Below, piece after piece: positions 53,746-62,148 of a stretch of DNA of 64,000 nucleotides. The DNA is taken from assembly GCA_021413885.1 (NCBI GenBank), contig JAIOPM010000031.1, positions 1-64,000 on the forward strand, read 5' to 3'. Below the pieces are notes generated by a model. It was not told the origin of the DNA, ran no database searches, and worked only from the letters and a program-made list of their open reading frames with translations. Position 1 is the stretch's first letter; every line of letters begins with the position of its first letter. This stretch comes from Planctomycetota bacterium (lineage in GTDB: Bacteria > Planctomycetota > UBA1135 > GCA-002686595). The position numbers were made by a program, and so were the translations under genes.

Positions 53746-54846
53746 ATGGCCGCGCCCAAACCGCTCAACTACTGGGACTACATCCGGGTCGAGGAACTGC
53801 TCACGCTGCAACGCGGGCTCGCGAAGAGCGACACCGAGATCTCGAACGACGAGGTGATGTTCATCACCGTGCACCAGGTGTTCGAGCTGTGGTTCAAGCT
53901 CCTCCTGCGCGAACTCGCGACCGCGCGCGATCTCTTCAAGGGCGAGCACGTCGCCGAACAAGAACTCTCCGGCGCGGTGCGCAGCCTGAAGCGCATGACC
54001 GCGATCTTCCGCGTCGCCAACAAGCATTGGGAGGTGATGGAGACGCTCACCACGCGCGAGTACCTCGGCTTCCGCGACAAGCTGATGGGCGCGAGCGGTT
54101 TCCAGAGCGCGCAGTTGCGCCAGGTCGAGATCCTCTTCGGACTCGACGATGCGACGCGCATTCCGCTCGGAGCGGAGTCGAGCTACGTCTCCGCGTTGCG
54201 GTCCCACGACGCGAAGCCGTCGCCGGCGCTCGCGCGGGTGCAGAAGAGTCTCGCCGACACGCCGACGTTCAAGGATGCGATCGATGCGTGGCTCTTCCGC
54301 ACGCCGATCGACGGCGTCGGCCCGAACGGGAAGAAGTCGGAGCGCGAGCTCGAGCGTTTCGTCGCGCGGTTCAACGCGTGCTACGAGCGAGTCGTCGAAG
54401 GCACGGCGGCCCGCGCGCTGTCGATCACGCCGGCGAAGGCCGACAAGGCACGCCTCGCTGAGCGGTACGAGTCCGAGAAGAAAGCTCTCGCCGTCTTCCT
54501 CGCCGCCGACGGCGATGCGCGGAAGAGTCGCGTGCGTTGCGCGATGCTCTTCATCGAGACGTACCGCGAGTTGCCGTTGCTCGCGTGGCCGCGCGAGGTG
54601 CTCGACGCGATCGTCGAGCTCGAACAGCACTTCGTGATCTTCCGCCAACGCCACGCGCGAATGGTCGAGCGCATCATCGGCCGCCGCACCGGCACCGGCG
54701 GCTCGGCGGGCGTCGACTACCTCGACAAGACCGCGCTCGAGTACCGGATCTTCCGCGACCTGTGGGCCGTGCGCACGTTGCAGATCCCGCGCGCCGCCGC
54801 GCCGGAACTGGAACGCGGCGCGTTCTACGCGTTCAAGAGCGGTTGA
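53746..54846 (+). CDS. kynA: Tryptophan 2,3-dioxygenase
   Basis: 366 residues, longer than many bacterial forms (~280) through an insertion in the second half. Family motifs: LNYWDYIRVEELLTLQ (7-22), NDEVMFITVHQVFELWFK (34-51, substrate-site Phe/His), YLGFRDKLMGASGFQSAQLR, and FRQRHARMVERIIGRRTGTG, whose His is the expected haem ligand. It opens the indole ring of tryptophan to N-formylkynurenine. No kynureninase or formamidase gene is near. It is flanked by two WAGxY-family genes: B divergent, C convergent with four bases between. Start ATG with leaderless-type promoter. Confidence 0.93.
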   Translation: MAAPKPLNYWDYIRVEELLTLQRGLAKSDTEISNDEVMFITVHQVFELWFKLLLRELATARDLFKGEHVAEQELSGAVRSLKRMTAIFRVANKHWEVMETLTTREYLGFRDKLMGASGFQSAQLRQVEILFGLDDATRIPLGAESSYVSALRSHDAKPSPALARVQKSLADTPTFKDAIDAWLFRTPIDGVGPNGKKSERELERFVARFNACYERVVEGTAARALSITPAKADKARLAERYESEKKALAVFLAADGDARKSRVRCAMLFIETYRELPLLAWPREVLDAIVELEQHFVIFRQRHARMVERIIGRRTGTGGSAGVDYLDKTALEYRIFRDLWAVRTLQIPRAAAPELERGAFYAFKSG

Positions 54847-54849
54847 GCG

Positions 54850-55713
54850 TCACTCCTGCGAGGCCCAACGTTCGGGCGGCGCGGAGGAGAAGCGCGAGCC
54901 CGCCTCGATGGGGATGTAGTGCGTCGAGCCCCAACAACGAGTCACACATGTGCCTTCGTCGACGGAGATCACGTTCAGCGTTCCGAACGGTGCGTCCGTT
55001 CTGTCTGGATAGAAGCACATGCCGACGAACACGCCGCGGTTGCGTCCGGCGTCGAGCACGACCGCTGCGTGAAGTCGCTCGCCCGCTCCGTGGGTCGGCT
55101 CGACGCGAATCGCGCTGACGACGAGCGGAGGATCGAAGATCGACTCGGCGATACCGGGCGGCAGTTCGAGCAGACCGGTCGGGACGTTGTCGCGACCCCA
55201 CATGTCGAGCGAGCGCATCGGAAACTCACGCTCCGCTCCCGAGTTCACGGCGTTGATGAAGTACTTCAGGCGCGACGACTGCAACAGATAGCGTCGGTCG
55301 CCCCAGTGAATCGGCAGACGCATGCGACCGGAATACGGATGCGCCTCCATGCCGACGAACTCGAACGCGAGCCAGTCGCCGACTTCGCGCACTTCGCCCG
55401 CGCCCTGGAAGTGTCGGCCGCCGACACTCGTCTCCACGGAAACCCATCCGTTGTGCGGAGCGACGAGGAACTCATCGCTCGTGTCCGTCCCCGCCGACGT
55501 GTAGATCCCGGCCCACGGATGCTTGCCGGCAAGCGCTTGGACTTCGTCGCGGATCAGGAAGTAGCGCTGCTCCGGCGCGGGGATCGGCTTCGCGGTTTCG
55601 ACTTGAACGGAGGGCGTTCTCGCCGTGCTCTCGCGAGTCTCGACATGAGCGCAGCCCGCGATCGAGATCGCGAGCTGCGCGGTAGCGAGAAGGCCGAGGC
55701 TTCGCGGAGTCAC
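54850..55713 (-). CDS. WAGxY-family lipoprotein, copy C
   Basis: 287 residues from GTG 55713, chosen because a TATCCT box ends eight bases upstream and because it gives a clean lipoprotein signal (LLATAQLAISIAGC); the frame is open 29 codons further. Blocks: HPWAGIYTSAG, FLVAPHNGWVSVET, LPIHWGDRRYLLQSSRLKYF, INAVNSGAE, then AVVLDAGRNRGVFVGMCFYP and IPIEAGSRFSSAP. These match copy A (44112) closely in the WGxRRYL and NAVNSG parts. Exported; function unknown. Confidence 0.75.
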   Translation of the reverse strand: MTPRSLGLLATAQLAISIAGCAHVETRESTARTPSVQVETAKPIPAPEQRYFLIRDEVQALAGKHPWAGIYTSAGTDTSDEFLVAPHNGWVSVETSVGGRHFQGAGEVREVGDWLAFEFVGMEAHPYSGRMRLPIHWGDRRYLLQSSRLKYFINAVNSGAEREFPMRSLDMWGRDNVPTGLLELPPGIAESIFDPPLVVSAIRVEPTHGAGERLHAAVVLDAGRNRGVFVGMCFYPDRTDAPFGTLNVISVDEGTCVTRCWGSTHYIPIEAGSRFSSAPPERWASQE

Positions 55714-55721
55714 GATGTCGC

Positions 55722-55727
55722 AGGATA
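55722..55727 (-). promoter_or_regulatory. -10 box (TATCCT) of copy C
   Basis: Minus-strand TATCCT ending eight bases before GTG 55713; in the 40-base gap after the glycine-rich gene. Confidence 0.45.
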
Positions 55728-55753
55728 TCCGCGACACGCGAACTCGCGCTCGC

Positions 55754-56998
55754 TCAGAGATTCGGTTCGCTGAGCAACACGTACGGCACCGGCGACGCAA
55801 GGTCGCTCAATGTCTTGCCGGCGGGGACGAGCACTTGGCTCGGATCGTCGCAGTGCAACTGGATCAGACCGGGACCGCCGTGGCCGCCCTGACCAACGGT
55901 GCGTTGCACGACGATGTTGGCCTTGCCCGCGCCGCGTTGGCCGCCGAGTGCGGTGATCGCCTTGTCGGGCGCGGCGGACAGGTCGATCTTCGCCGCTTGG
56001 ATCAAGAGCATGCCGCCCGAGCCTCCGCCGGAACCGCCGCCGACGCGGTCGAGGAAGATCGTGTTCTCGCCGCCGCCGCCCTTGCCGCCGTCGCAACGCA
56101 GACGGCCTTGGGCTCCGAGCACGAATTCGTTCGCGACGAACACGCCGAGTCCGCCGCCGCCTCCGCCGCCCGCGCCCTTCTCGTCGCCCTGAGGATTGAA
56201 CGGCGTCGGCGGAAAACCGTTCGGCGCGTAGATCGCGTTGCCGCCGGCGCCGCCGCCGCAACCGGCGATCGGAGTGACGAGCTCGCCGACCGTGATCAGT
56301 CCGCTCGTCGGATCGAGCGCGCGTCCGAAGAAGTCGTTGTCGAAGTCGGAGTCGTGGAACACCGGCAAACCGCTGCGGCCGCCGTGGGATGGGAACTGCA
56401 TCGTGATCGCGCCGAAGCCGGTCGTCGAACCGGTCTTGCCGTTCATCGCGACGAGCCCGATGTTGGCGGCGGCCTCGGGATTCGGATCGACGCCTTGGTC
56501 CGCCGCGAAACGTCCGCCGCCGCCGCCGCTGCCGCGCCGCGAAAGCGTGGCCGGCGAAGTCTGACTGAACGTCGACTCGCCGCCGCCGCCGCCCAGCCCC
56601 GGCATCTGCACCGGGCCGAAGCCCTTGCCGCCGATCAGCGTCGTCGCCGTGATCGCCCAACTTCCCGTGCCGCCGCGACCGCCGCCCGGCCCGCCGTTCG
56701 AACCGGGCTCGGGGATGTTCGTGGTGTTGAGCGTGGCGACGCCGAGGTTGTCGAAGGCCGAGAGGTCGACGTAACCGTCGATGCGGATCTGGCCCGTCGC
56801 GTAGATCTTCAGCGGCTTGGTGCCGAACGCCTTCAGCGCGCCGCCTTGCTCGATGATCACGTTGTCCGCGATCAGCGGACCCTTCACGTCGGTGTCGTAG
56901 ACCAACACTTGTCCGAAGGGCACGACGAAGTCGTTGCTCTGAAGAGCGAGCGAAGCGGGTGCGAGCGTCAACGACGCGACGAGGGAGCGGAGCAGCAT
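55754..56998 (-). CDS. Secreted glycine-rich repeat protein
   Basis: 414 residues, ATG 56998 with AAGGA nine bases upstream. Signal peptide (SLVASLTLAPASLA), a short beta-rich start (VPFGQVLVYDTDVKGPLIAD, VIIEQGGALKAFG) reminiscent of parallel beta-helix proteins, then a long middle with many Gly runs (GSNGGPGGGRGGTGSW, KGAGGGGGGGLGVFV, GGGSGGGSGGMLLIQ) and a tail DDPSQVLVPAGKT. Such Gly-rich beta-helix-like secreted proteins occur in planctomycetes and myxobacteria; none has a known role. The G-rich runs make the DNA GCC/GGC-repetitive. Upstream of it is a 544-base non-coding stretch. Confidence 0.78.
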   Translation of the reverse strand: MLLRSLVASLTLAPASLALQSNDFVVPFGQVLVYDTDVKGPLIADNVIIEQGGALKAFGTKPLKIYATGQIRIDGYVDLSAFDNLGVATLNTTNIPEPGSNGGPGGGRGGTGSWAITATTLIGGKGFGPVQMPGLGGGGGESTFSQTSPATLSRRGSGGGGGRFAADQGVDPNPEAAANIGLVAMNGKTGSTTGFGAITMQFPSHGGRSGLPVFHDSDFDNDFFGRALDPTSGLITVGELVTPIAGCGGGAGGNAIYAPNGFPPTPFNPQGDEKGAGGGGGGGLGVFVANEFVLGAQGRLRCDGGKGGGGENTIFLDRVGGGSGGGSGGMLLIQAAKIDLSAAPDKAITALGGQRGAGKANIVVQRTVGQGGHGGPGLIQLHCDDPSQVLVPAGKTLSDLASPVPYVLLSEPNL

Positions 56999-57542
56999 GG
57001 TCAGGATTCCTTGGAAGACGGAGATAGAGATTCGACCGCGATCAACGGCGCCTCACTCGAGCATCGCGCGGGAGCGACGCGAGGCGCCACGATTGTAAGC
57101 GCGGCGAAAGACGTGCCGCGGACTCGCGGTCGAGCGCTGATCGTCGAAGTCGCCGTCCGCGCTCGCGCGAGCAAGAATCCGACAGGGTCGGCCCTCACCG
57201 ACGAAGGCGTCGTCACCCGGCCGTAGCGCCGATCGTCGCCGGCGAGTAGCGGAGGCGCACACTTCGAGCGTGCGGGCCAGCACGATGCCGCGCAGTCAGT
57301 GTCGTGCTCGTTCGCCGACGACCGAGATAGATCAGCCGAAGTTCGTTCGGTCGCGATGCGTGGAGCCACAGCGACGTTCGGGGCCGACGTCGGCGTTCGA
57401 CGGGTTCGCGACTTGCCTTGTTCGTCGTCGAGGTCGAGCGCCTTGGAAGCGTGCACCGCGATGCGTGGGTGAGTGCCGCGGGCGACTGACGAGTTCTTGC
57501 TCGCGAACGACGCTGCGTGCGTCCACCGAAAGTCCCATTCAC
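56999..57542. other. 544-base intergenic region between divergent secreted-protein genes
   Basis: The largest non-coding stretch of the window besides 5192-5722. It holds the Shine-Dalgarno sequence of the glycine-rich gene (AAGGA, near 57008-57012 on the minus strand). Open frames in it, including a long minus-strand frame 57001-57714, have Arg/Ser-rich translations without recognisable features. No hairpin with a T-run, RNA gene or repeat was found. It may hold promoters for both flanking genes, but no TANNNT box stands at the leaderless spacing. Confidence 0.4.
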
Positions 57543-59369
57543 ATGCGCTACGAACGCGTCCTTCGTTTCGTTTCGACGTCGATCGCTCTCGTGTTCTGCG
57601 CGACGAGTTCGTCCGCGCAGTGGTCGAGCAATCCCGCGAACAATCTCGCCGTCGGCGCGGCGTCGAACGAGCAACTCGCGCCGCGGATCGCCGCCGCTCC
57701 CGACGGGAGCACATGGCTCGGTTGGTTCGATCAACGGACCGGCTTCAACGAGATCTACGTGCAGCATCTCGACGCGCAAGGCAACGCGACGTTGCCGCCG
57801 AACGGGTTGTTGGTGAGCTCGCAACCGCAGACCAATCTGCAAGCGCTCGACTGGGAGCTCGTCGCCGACGCCCAAGGCAATGCGGTGTTGTGCTTCATGA
57901 ACGCCGTCTTCGATATCCGCGCGTTCAAGGTCGGACCGACCGGCACCTTTCTATGGGGCGTCAACGGCATTGCGCTCACGCTCAACAACGGCGACTACGA
58001 GCCCGGTCCGCAATGCGCCGCGTTGTCCGACGGTTCGTTCGTGTTCGTGTGGCCGCGCTTTCCGTCCGGCGGCGGAGGTTCGATTCGCGTGCAGCGACTC
58101 GACGCGGCGGGAGTGCCGCAGTACGTGAGCGGCGGATTCCCGATCACCGGCTTGCCGAGCGAATCACCGGGCGTGCCCGACGTCGTCGACGCGGGCTCGG
58201 GCGAGTACATCGTCACGTGGATCCGCGACATGGGGAGCGCGAGCTCGCCGCGCCACGTTCGCGCGTTGAAGTTCGATTCGGCGGGTGGAACGCCGTGGGG
58301 CTCGGTGGCGGTCAACGTCTTCGACGCGGTGCCGTTGCCCGACGGCTTCAAGCCCGACGTTCAAGCCGATGGAGCCGGTGGCGTGGCGATTGCGTGGCAC
58401 GCGCCGCAGGGCGGTGACTACGACTGCCGCGTGCAGAAGCTCGACGCGAACGGCGTCGAGGTGTTTCCGCACAACGGCGTGCGCCTCGGCAACGCGGCGA
58501 ACACGCTCGAGGTCTTCCCGTCGGTCGCGCCGCTCGCGAGCGGCGATGTGATCGTCGCGTTCGGACGGCGCAATTCGACGCAGACGCAGTGGGGCATCAA
58601 CGTGCAGCGCGTGTCGGCGAGCGGTGCGCTCTCGTGGGGCGCCGACGGACTGACGCTCGAAGCGGTCGACACGAAAATCGAATCGTTCCAACGTGCGCTG
58701 CCGTTCGGCGACGGTGCGCTGGTCTTCTACTTCGATCAACCGGCGCGCGTGCTCGGTTGGCGGCTCGACGGCAGCGGCAATTCGGTGTGGGGAGCGAGCG
58801 CGACGGTCGTGAGCTCCAACGCCAACGCGAAGACCGATCTGCAAGTCGCGCTCGCGCCGACCGGCGACGCGCGGCTCGCGTGGCACGATGCGCGCACCGA
58901 TGTCGGCGACATCTACGCGCAGACCGTCGACGTCGACGGGACGCTCGGCAACGGGAGCGTGTGTATGTGGTCGAACTACTGCGTGACCGCGCCGAATTCC
59001 GTCGGGCCGGGAGCGCTGATCTCGGCGAGCGGCAGCACCAGCGTCGCGCTCGACTCGCTCGTGCTCTCCGCGGGCGGTTGCCCTTCGACCAAGTCGTGCA
59101 TGTTCTTCTACGCGCCGAATGCGACCGCGGGTTCGCCGTTCAACAACGGCTTCCTCTGCATGTCGGGCGGCGTGCATCGCCTGCATCCGCAATCGACCGG
59201 CGCGTTCGGAACGCCGAACGTCGCGCTCGACATCGCCAATCCGCCGAGCCCGAGCGGTCAGATCACCGCCGGCTCGACGTGGCGCTTCCAACTCTGGTAT
59301 CGCGATCCGACACAGCCGCCGGCGGGAGCGAACTTGAGCAACGCGCTCAGCGTGAGGTTCTGTCAGTAG
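57543..59369 (+). CDS. Secreted beta-propeller-like protein with planctomycete C-terminal domain
   Basis: 608 residues. Signal peptide ends FCATSSSAQ. Residues ~30-470 are repeats of about 50-60 residues with the theme IYVQHLDAQGNATLPPNG, IRVQRLDAAGVPQYVSGGF, CRVQKLDANGVEVFPHNGV, INVQRVSASGALSWGADGL, likely beta-propeller blades. The last ~130 residues are a separate domain: NYCVTAPNSVGPGALISASG, KSCMFFYAPN, NGFLCMSGGVHRL, FQLWYRDPTQPPAGANLSNA. Domains of this pattern (FFY...GFLC...WYRDP...NLS) end many secreted proteins in some planctomycetes and may be a sorting or surface-attachment module; that role is inference. The stop overlaps the convergent gene by seven bases. Confidence 0.82.
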   Translation: MRYERVLRFVSTSIALVFCATSSSAQWSSNPANNLAVGAASNEQLAPRIAAAPDGSTWLGWFDQRTGFNEIYVQHLDAQGNATLPPNGLLVSSQPQTNLQALDWELVADAQGNAVLCFMNAVFDIRAFKVGPTGTFLWGVNGIALTLNNGDYEPGPQCAALSDGSFVFVWPRFPSGGGGSIRVQRLDAAGVPQYVSGGFPITGLPSESPGVPDVVDAGSGEYIVTWIRDMGSASSPRHVRALKFDSAGGTPWGSVAVNVFDAVPLPDGFKPDVQADGAGGVAIAWHAPQGGDYDCRVQKLDANGVEVFPHNGVRLGNAANTLEVFPSVAPLASGDVIVAFGRRNSTQTQWGINVQRVSASGALSWGADGLTLEAVDTKIESFQRALPFGDGALVFYFDQPARVLGWRLDGSGNSVWGASATVVSSNANAKTDLQVALAPTGDARLAWHDARTDVGDIYAQTVDVDGTLGNGSVCMWSNYCVTAPNSVGPGALISASGSTSVALDSLVLSAGGCPSTKSCMFFYAPNATAGSPFNNGFLCMSGGVHRLHPQSTGAFGTPNVALDIANPPSPSGQITAGSTWRFQLWYRDPTQPPAGANLSNALSVRFCQ

Positions 59370-60115
59370 GCCGGACCGAGGAAGTCCGAGTCGCCGAGCG
59401 GCAGCGCCGTGCCGGTGATCCTGCGATGCGCGTCGGAGATGCGTTCCGCGCGCGCGAGCGATTCGGGCGTGTTCGCCGCGATCTCCGCGTCGTACGCGTC
59501 GATCCAACCGGGGAGCTCGCTGTTGCCGATCAACGGCGTGCACACGGCGACCCACGGGTCGGCGGACGCGGGCTCGTTCGATCGCAAGCGCGCGAGCGCG
59601 GTGTTGCTGCAGAACACCGTCGCGAAGAGCAAGACTCCGGAAGCCGTTGGCGCCGCGACCAAGCCGGCGACATACGCGGACATCCGCCGCGGTTCGCCGC
59701 ACGCGCTCTCGAACGCGCTCGCGGCGCTGCGAGCGTAGATCCAAACGCAGAGGCACGGCACCAACACGAACAGCAACGAGAGAGCGCCGAGGCTTCCCAT
59801 CAGGAGGATCAGCACGAGTATCAGCGAGATGGCGAACGCCGCTCCACTCGTCAGGACGCCCGAGAGGAAAGCGTCTACGCGCGCCCGAGCGCCGCCGCGG
59901 CTGCACCACACGGCCAGCGCGGCCATGCAGATCGCGGCGTAGAGACACGCGGGTAGCGTCCAGCGGCCGAAGAGCGCGAAGGCCCAGAGCAGCGCGAAGT
60001 ACAACGCCGCTGCCACGATGCCGACGAAGAACGAGAACGCGACCCAGATCGGCGCCGACATTGCCGGCGTGGAACGCGAGTAGACCACCGTGATCGGAGG
60101 AGCTTCAGGCGTCAC
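59363..60115 (-). CDS. Multi-pass membrane protein of unknown function
   Basis: 250 residues from GTG 60115, with a TAGGCT box ending seven bases upstream. About four membrane helices (APIWVAFSFFVGIVAAALYF, FAISLILVLILLMGSLGALS, and others) and a helical C-terminal tail (YDAEIAANTPESLARAERIS). No family recognised. Its stop lies inside the end of the convergent secreted-protein gene (overlap 59363-59369). Confidence 0.72.
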   Translation of the reverse strand: MTPEAPPITVVYSRSTPAMSAPIWVAFSFFVGIVAAALYFALLWAFALFGRWTLPACLYAAICMAALAVWCSRGGARARVDAFLSGVLTSGAAFAISLILVLILLMGSLGALSLLFVLVPCLCVWIYARSAASAFESACGEPRRMSAYVAGLVAAPTASGVLLFATVFCSNTALARLRSNEPASADPWVAVCTPLIGNSELPGWIDAYDAEIAANTPESLARAERISDAHRRITGTALPLGDSDFLGPAY

Positions 60116-60122
60116 GCGCTCC

Positions 60123-60128
60123 AGCCTA
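60123..60128 (-). promoter_or_regulatory. -10 box (TAGGCT) of the membrane protein at 60115
   Basis: Minus-strand TAGGCT preceded by GT, ending seven bases before GTG 60115. Confidence 0.5.
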
Positions 60129-60153
60129 ACGCGATTCGCTCCCGCCGAAATGC

Positions 60154-60194
60154 ACGACGCGCGCCCTCCGGTTTGGCGGAAGAGCGCGCGTCGT
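60154..60194 (-). terminator. Hairpin terminator of the lipoprotein operon
   Basis: Perfect 11-bp inverted repeat ACGACGCGCGC / GCGCGCGTCGT with a further TCCG / CGGA inside, 22 bases after the stop of the lipoprotein gene. On the minus strand it is followed by GCATTTC, a weak T-stretch. Confidence 0.6.
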
Positions 60195-60215
60195 CGCGAC
60201 GAATCTCGGCGCGGG

Positions 60216-60464
60216 CTACTGGTCGCCGCCGCCGATCTCCTTCTTGAGCTTCTCGAGCTCGGCGTCCGCGTTGGACGCGTTGATGTCCTTCGCGGCGGCA
60301 GCGTCGGCTTCCGCTTGGGTCGGGACGTTCGGCGCGGCGGCTTCGCTCGCGGCGGTCGACGTCGCGGTCGGGGGAACGACGGTCGCGGTGCTCTCCTTCG
60401 CCGCGCAAGCCGCGGCGAGCGTCAACGCGACGGCGTAGAGCGTGTGCTTCGTGCTGGTGTTCAT
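60216..60464 (-). CDS. Small Ala-rich lipoprotein
   Basis: 82 residues, ATG 60464 with AAAGGAG seven bases upstream. Lipoprotein signal ending LTLAAAC (Cys20), then a low-complexity Ala/Thr/Pro stretch and a charged helical end (ADAELEKLKKEIGGG). The ATG overlaps the upstream stop by one base (TGATG), and its Shine-Dalgarno sequence lies in the end of that gene, so the two are coupled. It may pair with the upstream coiled-coil protein through its helix. No family recognised. Confidence 0.75.
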   Translation of the reverse strand: MNTSTKHTLYAVALTLAAACAAKESTATVVPPTATSTAASEAAAPNVPTQAEADAAAAKDINASNADAELEKLKKEIGGGDQ

Positions 60465-61144
60465 CAGTGGTCTCCTTTGTCCTGCTTCTCGCGTTCTTCC
60501 TTTTCCTTGCGCGCTCGTTCACCGCGTTCGTGCTCTTCCTTCTCGCGGCGCGCGTTCTCTTCACGTTGGCGAGCTTCGCGTTCGGCGTCGTTCGCATTCG
60601 CGTCGCGGCCTTCGCCGCCGCGCGGCTTCGCTTCGCGTCCCGGCTTCAGCGCGTTGTCGATGCGCTCGAACTCCTCGGCGCCGACGTTCGCCTTCAAGCG
60701 GTTGCGCGCGTTGTCGTAGCGCTTGCGTTGGGCTTCGCGCAGTTGCTCGAGCTCCTTCAGCCGGTCCATGTTCTTCGACTCGCGGTAGACGTCCATCAGT
60801 CGGTTGATGCGCGCCATGCGCTCGCGATTCAGCGCCTCGAGCTTCGCGAGTTGGGCCGCCACCGCGCGCGGGTTCTTCTCGGGCGCTCCCTTCGCGGCCT
60901 CGCCGCGAGGTTCGCCCTCGGCGCGCGCCTTCTGCGCACGTTCGCGTTCCTCGCGTTCACGCCGCGACGCTTCGTCGCGCATGCGTTGGTCTTGCTCTTG
61001 GGCTTTCTGGCGAGCTTCGGCCTGCGCGCGAGCCGCCTCCTGCTCCTTCTGCGCGCCGCGCTCGTTCGGCTGCTGGGCCGAGGCGACGCCGGCGAGCGGC
61101 ACGGCCGCGAACAATAGGGCGGCGACGCAATGCATCAACTTCAT
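60464..61144 (-). CDS. Exported highly charged coiled-coil protein
   Basis: 226 residues. Signal peptide (CVAALLFAAVPLAGVASAQ), then almost pure charged helix: AQAEARQKAQEQDQRMRDEA, LAKLEALNRERMARINRLMD, and an end rich in Arg/Glu/Lys (EKEEHERGERARKEKEE). The central part (LKELEQLREAQRKRYDNARN) is less repetitive and may be a defined helical bundle. Such sequences form long coiled coils in the periplasm. A TACACT box at 61195-61200 gives a leader of about 45 bases. First gene of a two-gene operon with the small lipoprotein, closed by a hairpin. Confidence 0.75.
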   Translation of the reverse strand: MKLMHCVAALLFAAVPLAGVASAQQPNERGAQKEQEAARAQAEARQKAQEQDQRMRDEASRREREERERAQKARAEGEPRGEAAKGAPEKNPRAVAAQLAKLEALNRERMARINRLMDVYRESKNMDRLKELEQLREAQRKRYDNARNRLKANVGAEEFERIDNALKPGREAKPRGGEGRDANANDAEREARQREENARREKEEHERGERARKEKEEREKQDKGDH

Positions 61145-61194
61145 GGTTCTCGTCTTTCTCGCGAGCCTGGTTCTCGATCGGGATCGCAGCGTGA

Positions 61195-61200
61195 AGTGTA
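61195..61200 (-). promoter_or_regulatory. Putative -10 box (TACACT) of the coiled-coil/lipoprotein operon
   Basis: Minus-strand TACACT, 50 bases before ATG 61144; the leader then contains GAGAAAG-type purine stretches. Confidence 0.4.
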
Positions 61201-61277
61201 GAGAGCGCGGAGCCGTCGCGGCAATCGCGCCCACGATCGTCCGTACGGCGCTCAGTGGAATTCGGTAGAGCGAACCG

Positions 61278-62102
61278 TCAACGCTTCGGCCGCTCGACGT
61301 CGTTGAGCTTCCACGAGTAGTCGAGGTAGGAGACGTCGAGCTCCTTCCCGGCCTCGCGGATCCACTTGCCCTGATCCTCCGGCGCGTAGCGAGCGAGCCA
61401 CTCGCGCACCGAGCCCGCGTCGCGCACGAAATCCTCCTTGAACCAACTGAAGATCTCGGAGACCTGCGCCTTCGACTTCGTCTGGTCGAAACGATTGCGA
61501 TTCGTGTCGGCGAGCCACGCGCGCACTTGGCCGTCGAGTTGCGCGTCGAGCTTTTCCGCGACGAATGCCTCGTTGCGCAACGGCGGACAACCGCGCGACG
61601 CGCAGTTGATCGCGGCGTGGACGCGCGCATCGACGAACTTCGGACGCAGGACGTCGTGCTCGATGTTGTTGAGCGTCAACTCCTTCTTCGGCGCGTCGGG
61701 GAAGAGATGGCCGAGCGGGATGAAGGGCTTGTCCCACACCGACTTGAACAGGCCGCCGAGGTCCTTGATCGAGTCGAGCGGGTAGCTCTTGACGATCAAG
61801 TGGATCGTGTACGCGTTGTACGCGTTGATCCAGAAGGCGTAGCGCTGTTCCTTCGTCCACCGCTCGAACTCGTCGCGCGTGACCGACTGCAACGCACCGA
61901 GATATTGGTCGAGCTTGGCGCGGTTCGCCTGGAGCTCCTTGTAGTCGAAGCGATCGCCCTTGACGTGCGCGGCGAGCACCTCGGTCCACACTCGGTGACT
62001 CTGATCGAAGGCGCCTTCGGCCGGCTTCTGCACGACGGCCGATGAACCGGCGGCGCAGACGGCGAGGCAAACGAGGACGAGCGAGCGGAGGAAGAGCGGC
62101 AT
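61278..62102 (-). CDS. DUF547 exported protein
   Basis: 274 residues from ATG 62102. Signal peptide (FLRSLVLVCLAVCAAGSSA), then the DUF547 domain: KGDRFDYKELQANRAKLDQY, QRYAFWINAYNAYTIHLIVK (the core WIN.YNA motif), LTLNNIEHDVLRP, VHAAINCASRGCPPLRNEAF and FSWFKEDFV. The conserved CxxxxCP cysteines are present. DUF547 is widespread in exported bacterial proteins and plant proteins; its biochemical role is unknown. A TAACCT box at 62149-62154 gives a short leader. The frame is open further upstream. Confidence 0.9.
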   Translation of the reverse strand: MPLFLRSLVLVCLAVCAAGSSAVVQKPAEGAFDQSHRVWTEVLAAHVKGDRFDYKELQANRAKLDQYLGALQSVTRDEFERWTKEQRYAFWINAYNAYTIHLIVKSYPLDSIKDLGGLFKSVWDKPFIPLGHLFPDAPKKELTLNNIEHDVLRPKFVDARVHAAINCASRGCPPLRNEAFVAEKLDAQLDGQVRAWLADTNRNRFDQTKSKAQVSEIFSWFKEDFVRDAGSVREWLARYAPEDQGKWIREAGKELDVSYLDYSWKLNDVERPKR

Positions 62103-62148
62103 GGTGTCTCTTGGTTCGGCGGAACTCGGAGTTCGCGAAGCACGCAAC

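Noticed and set aside
55754..56998. Tandem DNA repeat array in the glycine-rich gene
   Set aside because: The runs of GCC/GGC codons vary in length and spacing; they reflect Gly codons rather than a true repeat unit.
57001..57714. 237-codon minus-strand open frame across the 57-kb intergenic region
   Set aside because: Overlaps the start of the secreted propeller gene on the other strand, translation is Arg/Ser/Thr-rich without signal, domain or Shine-Dalgarno sequence.
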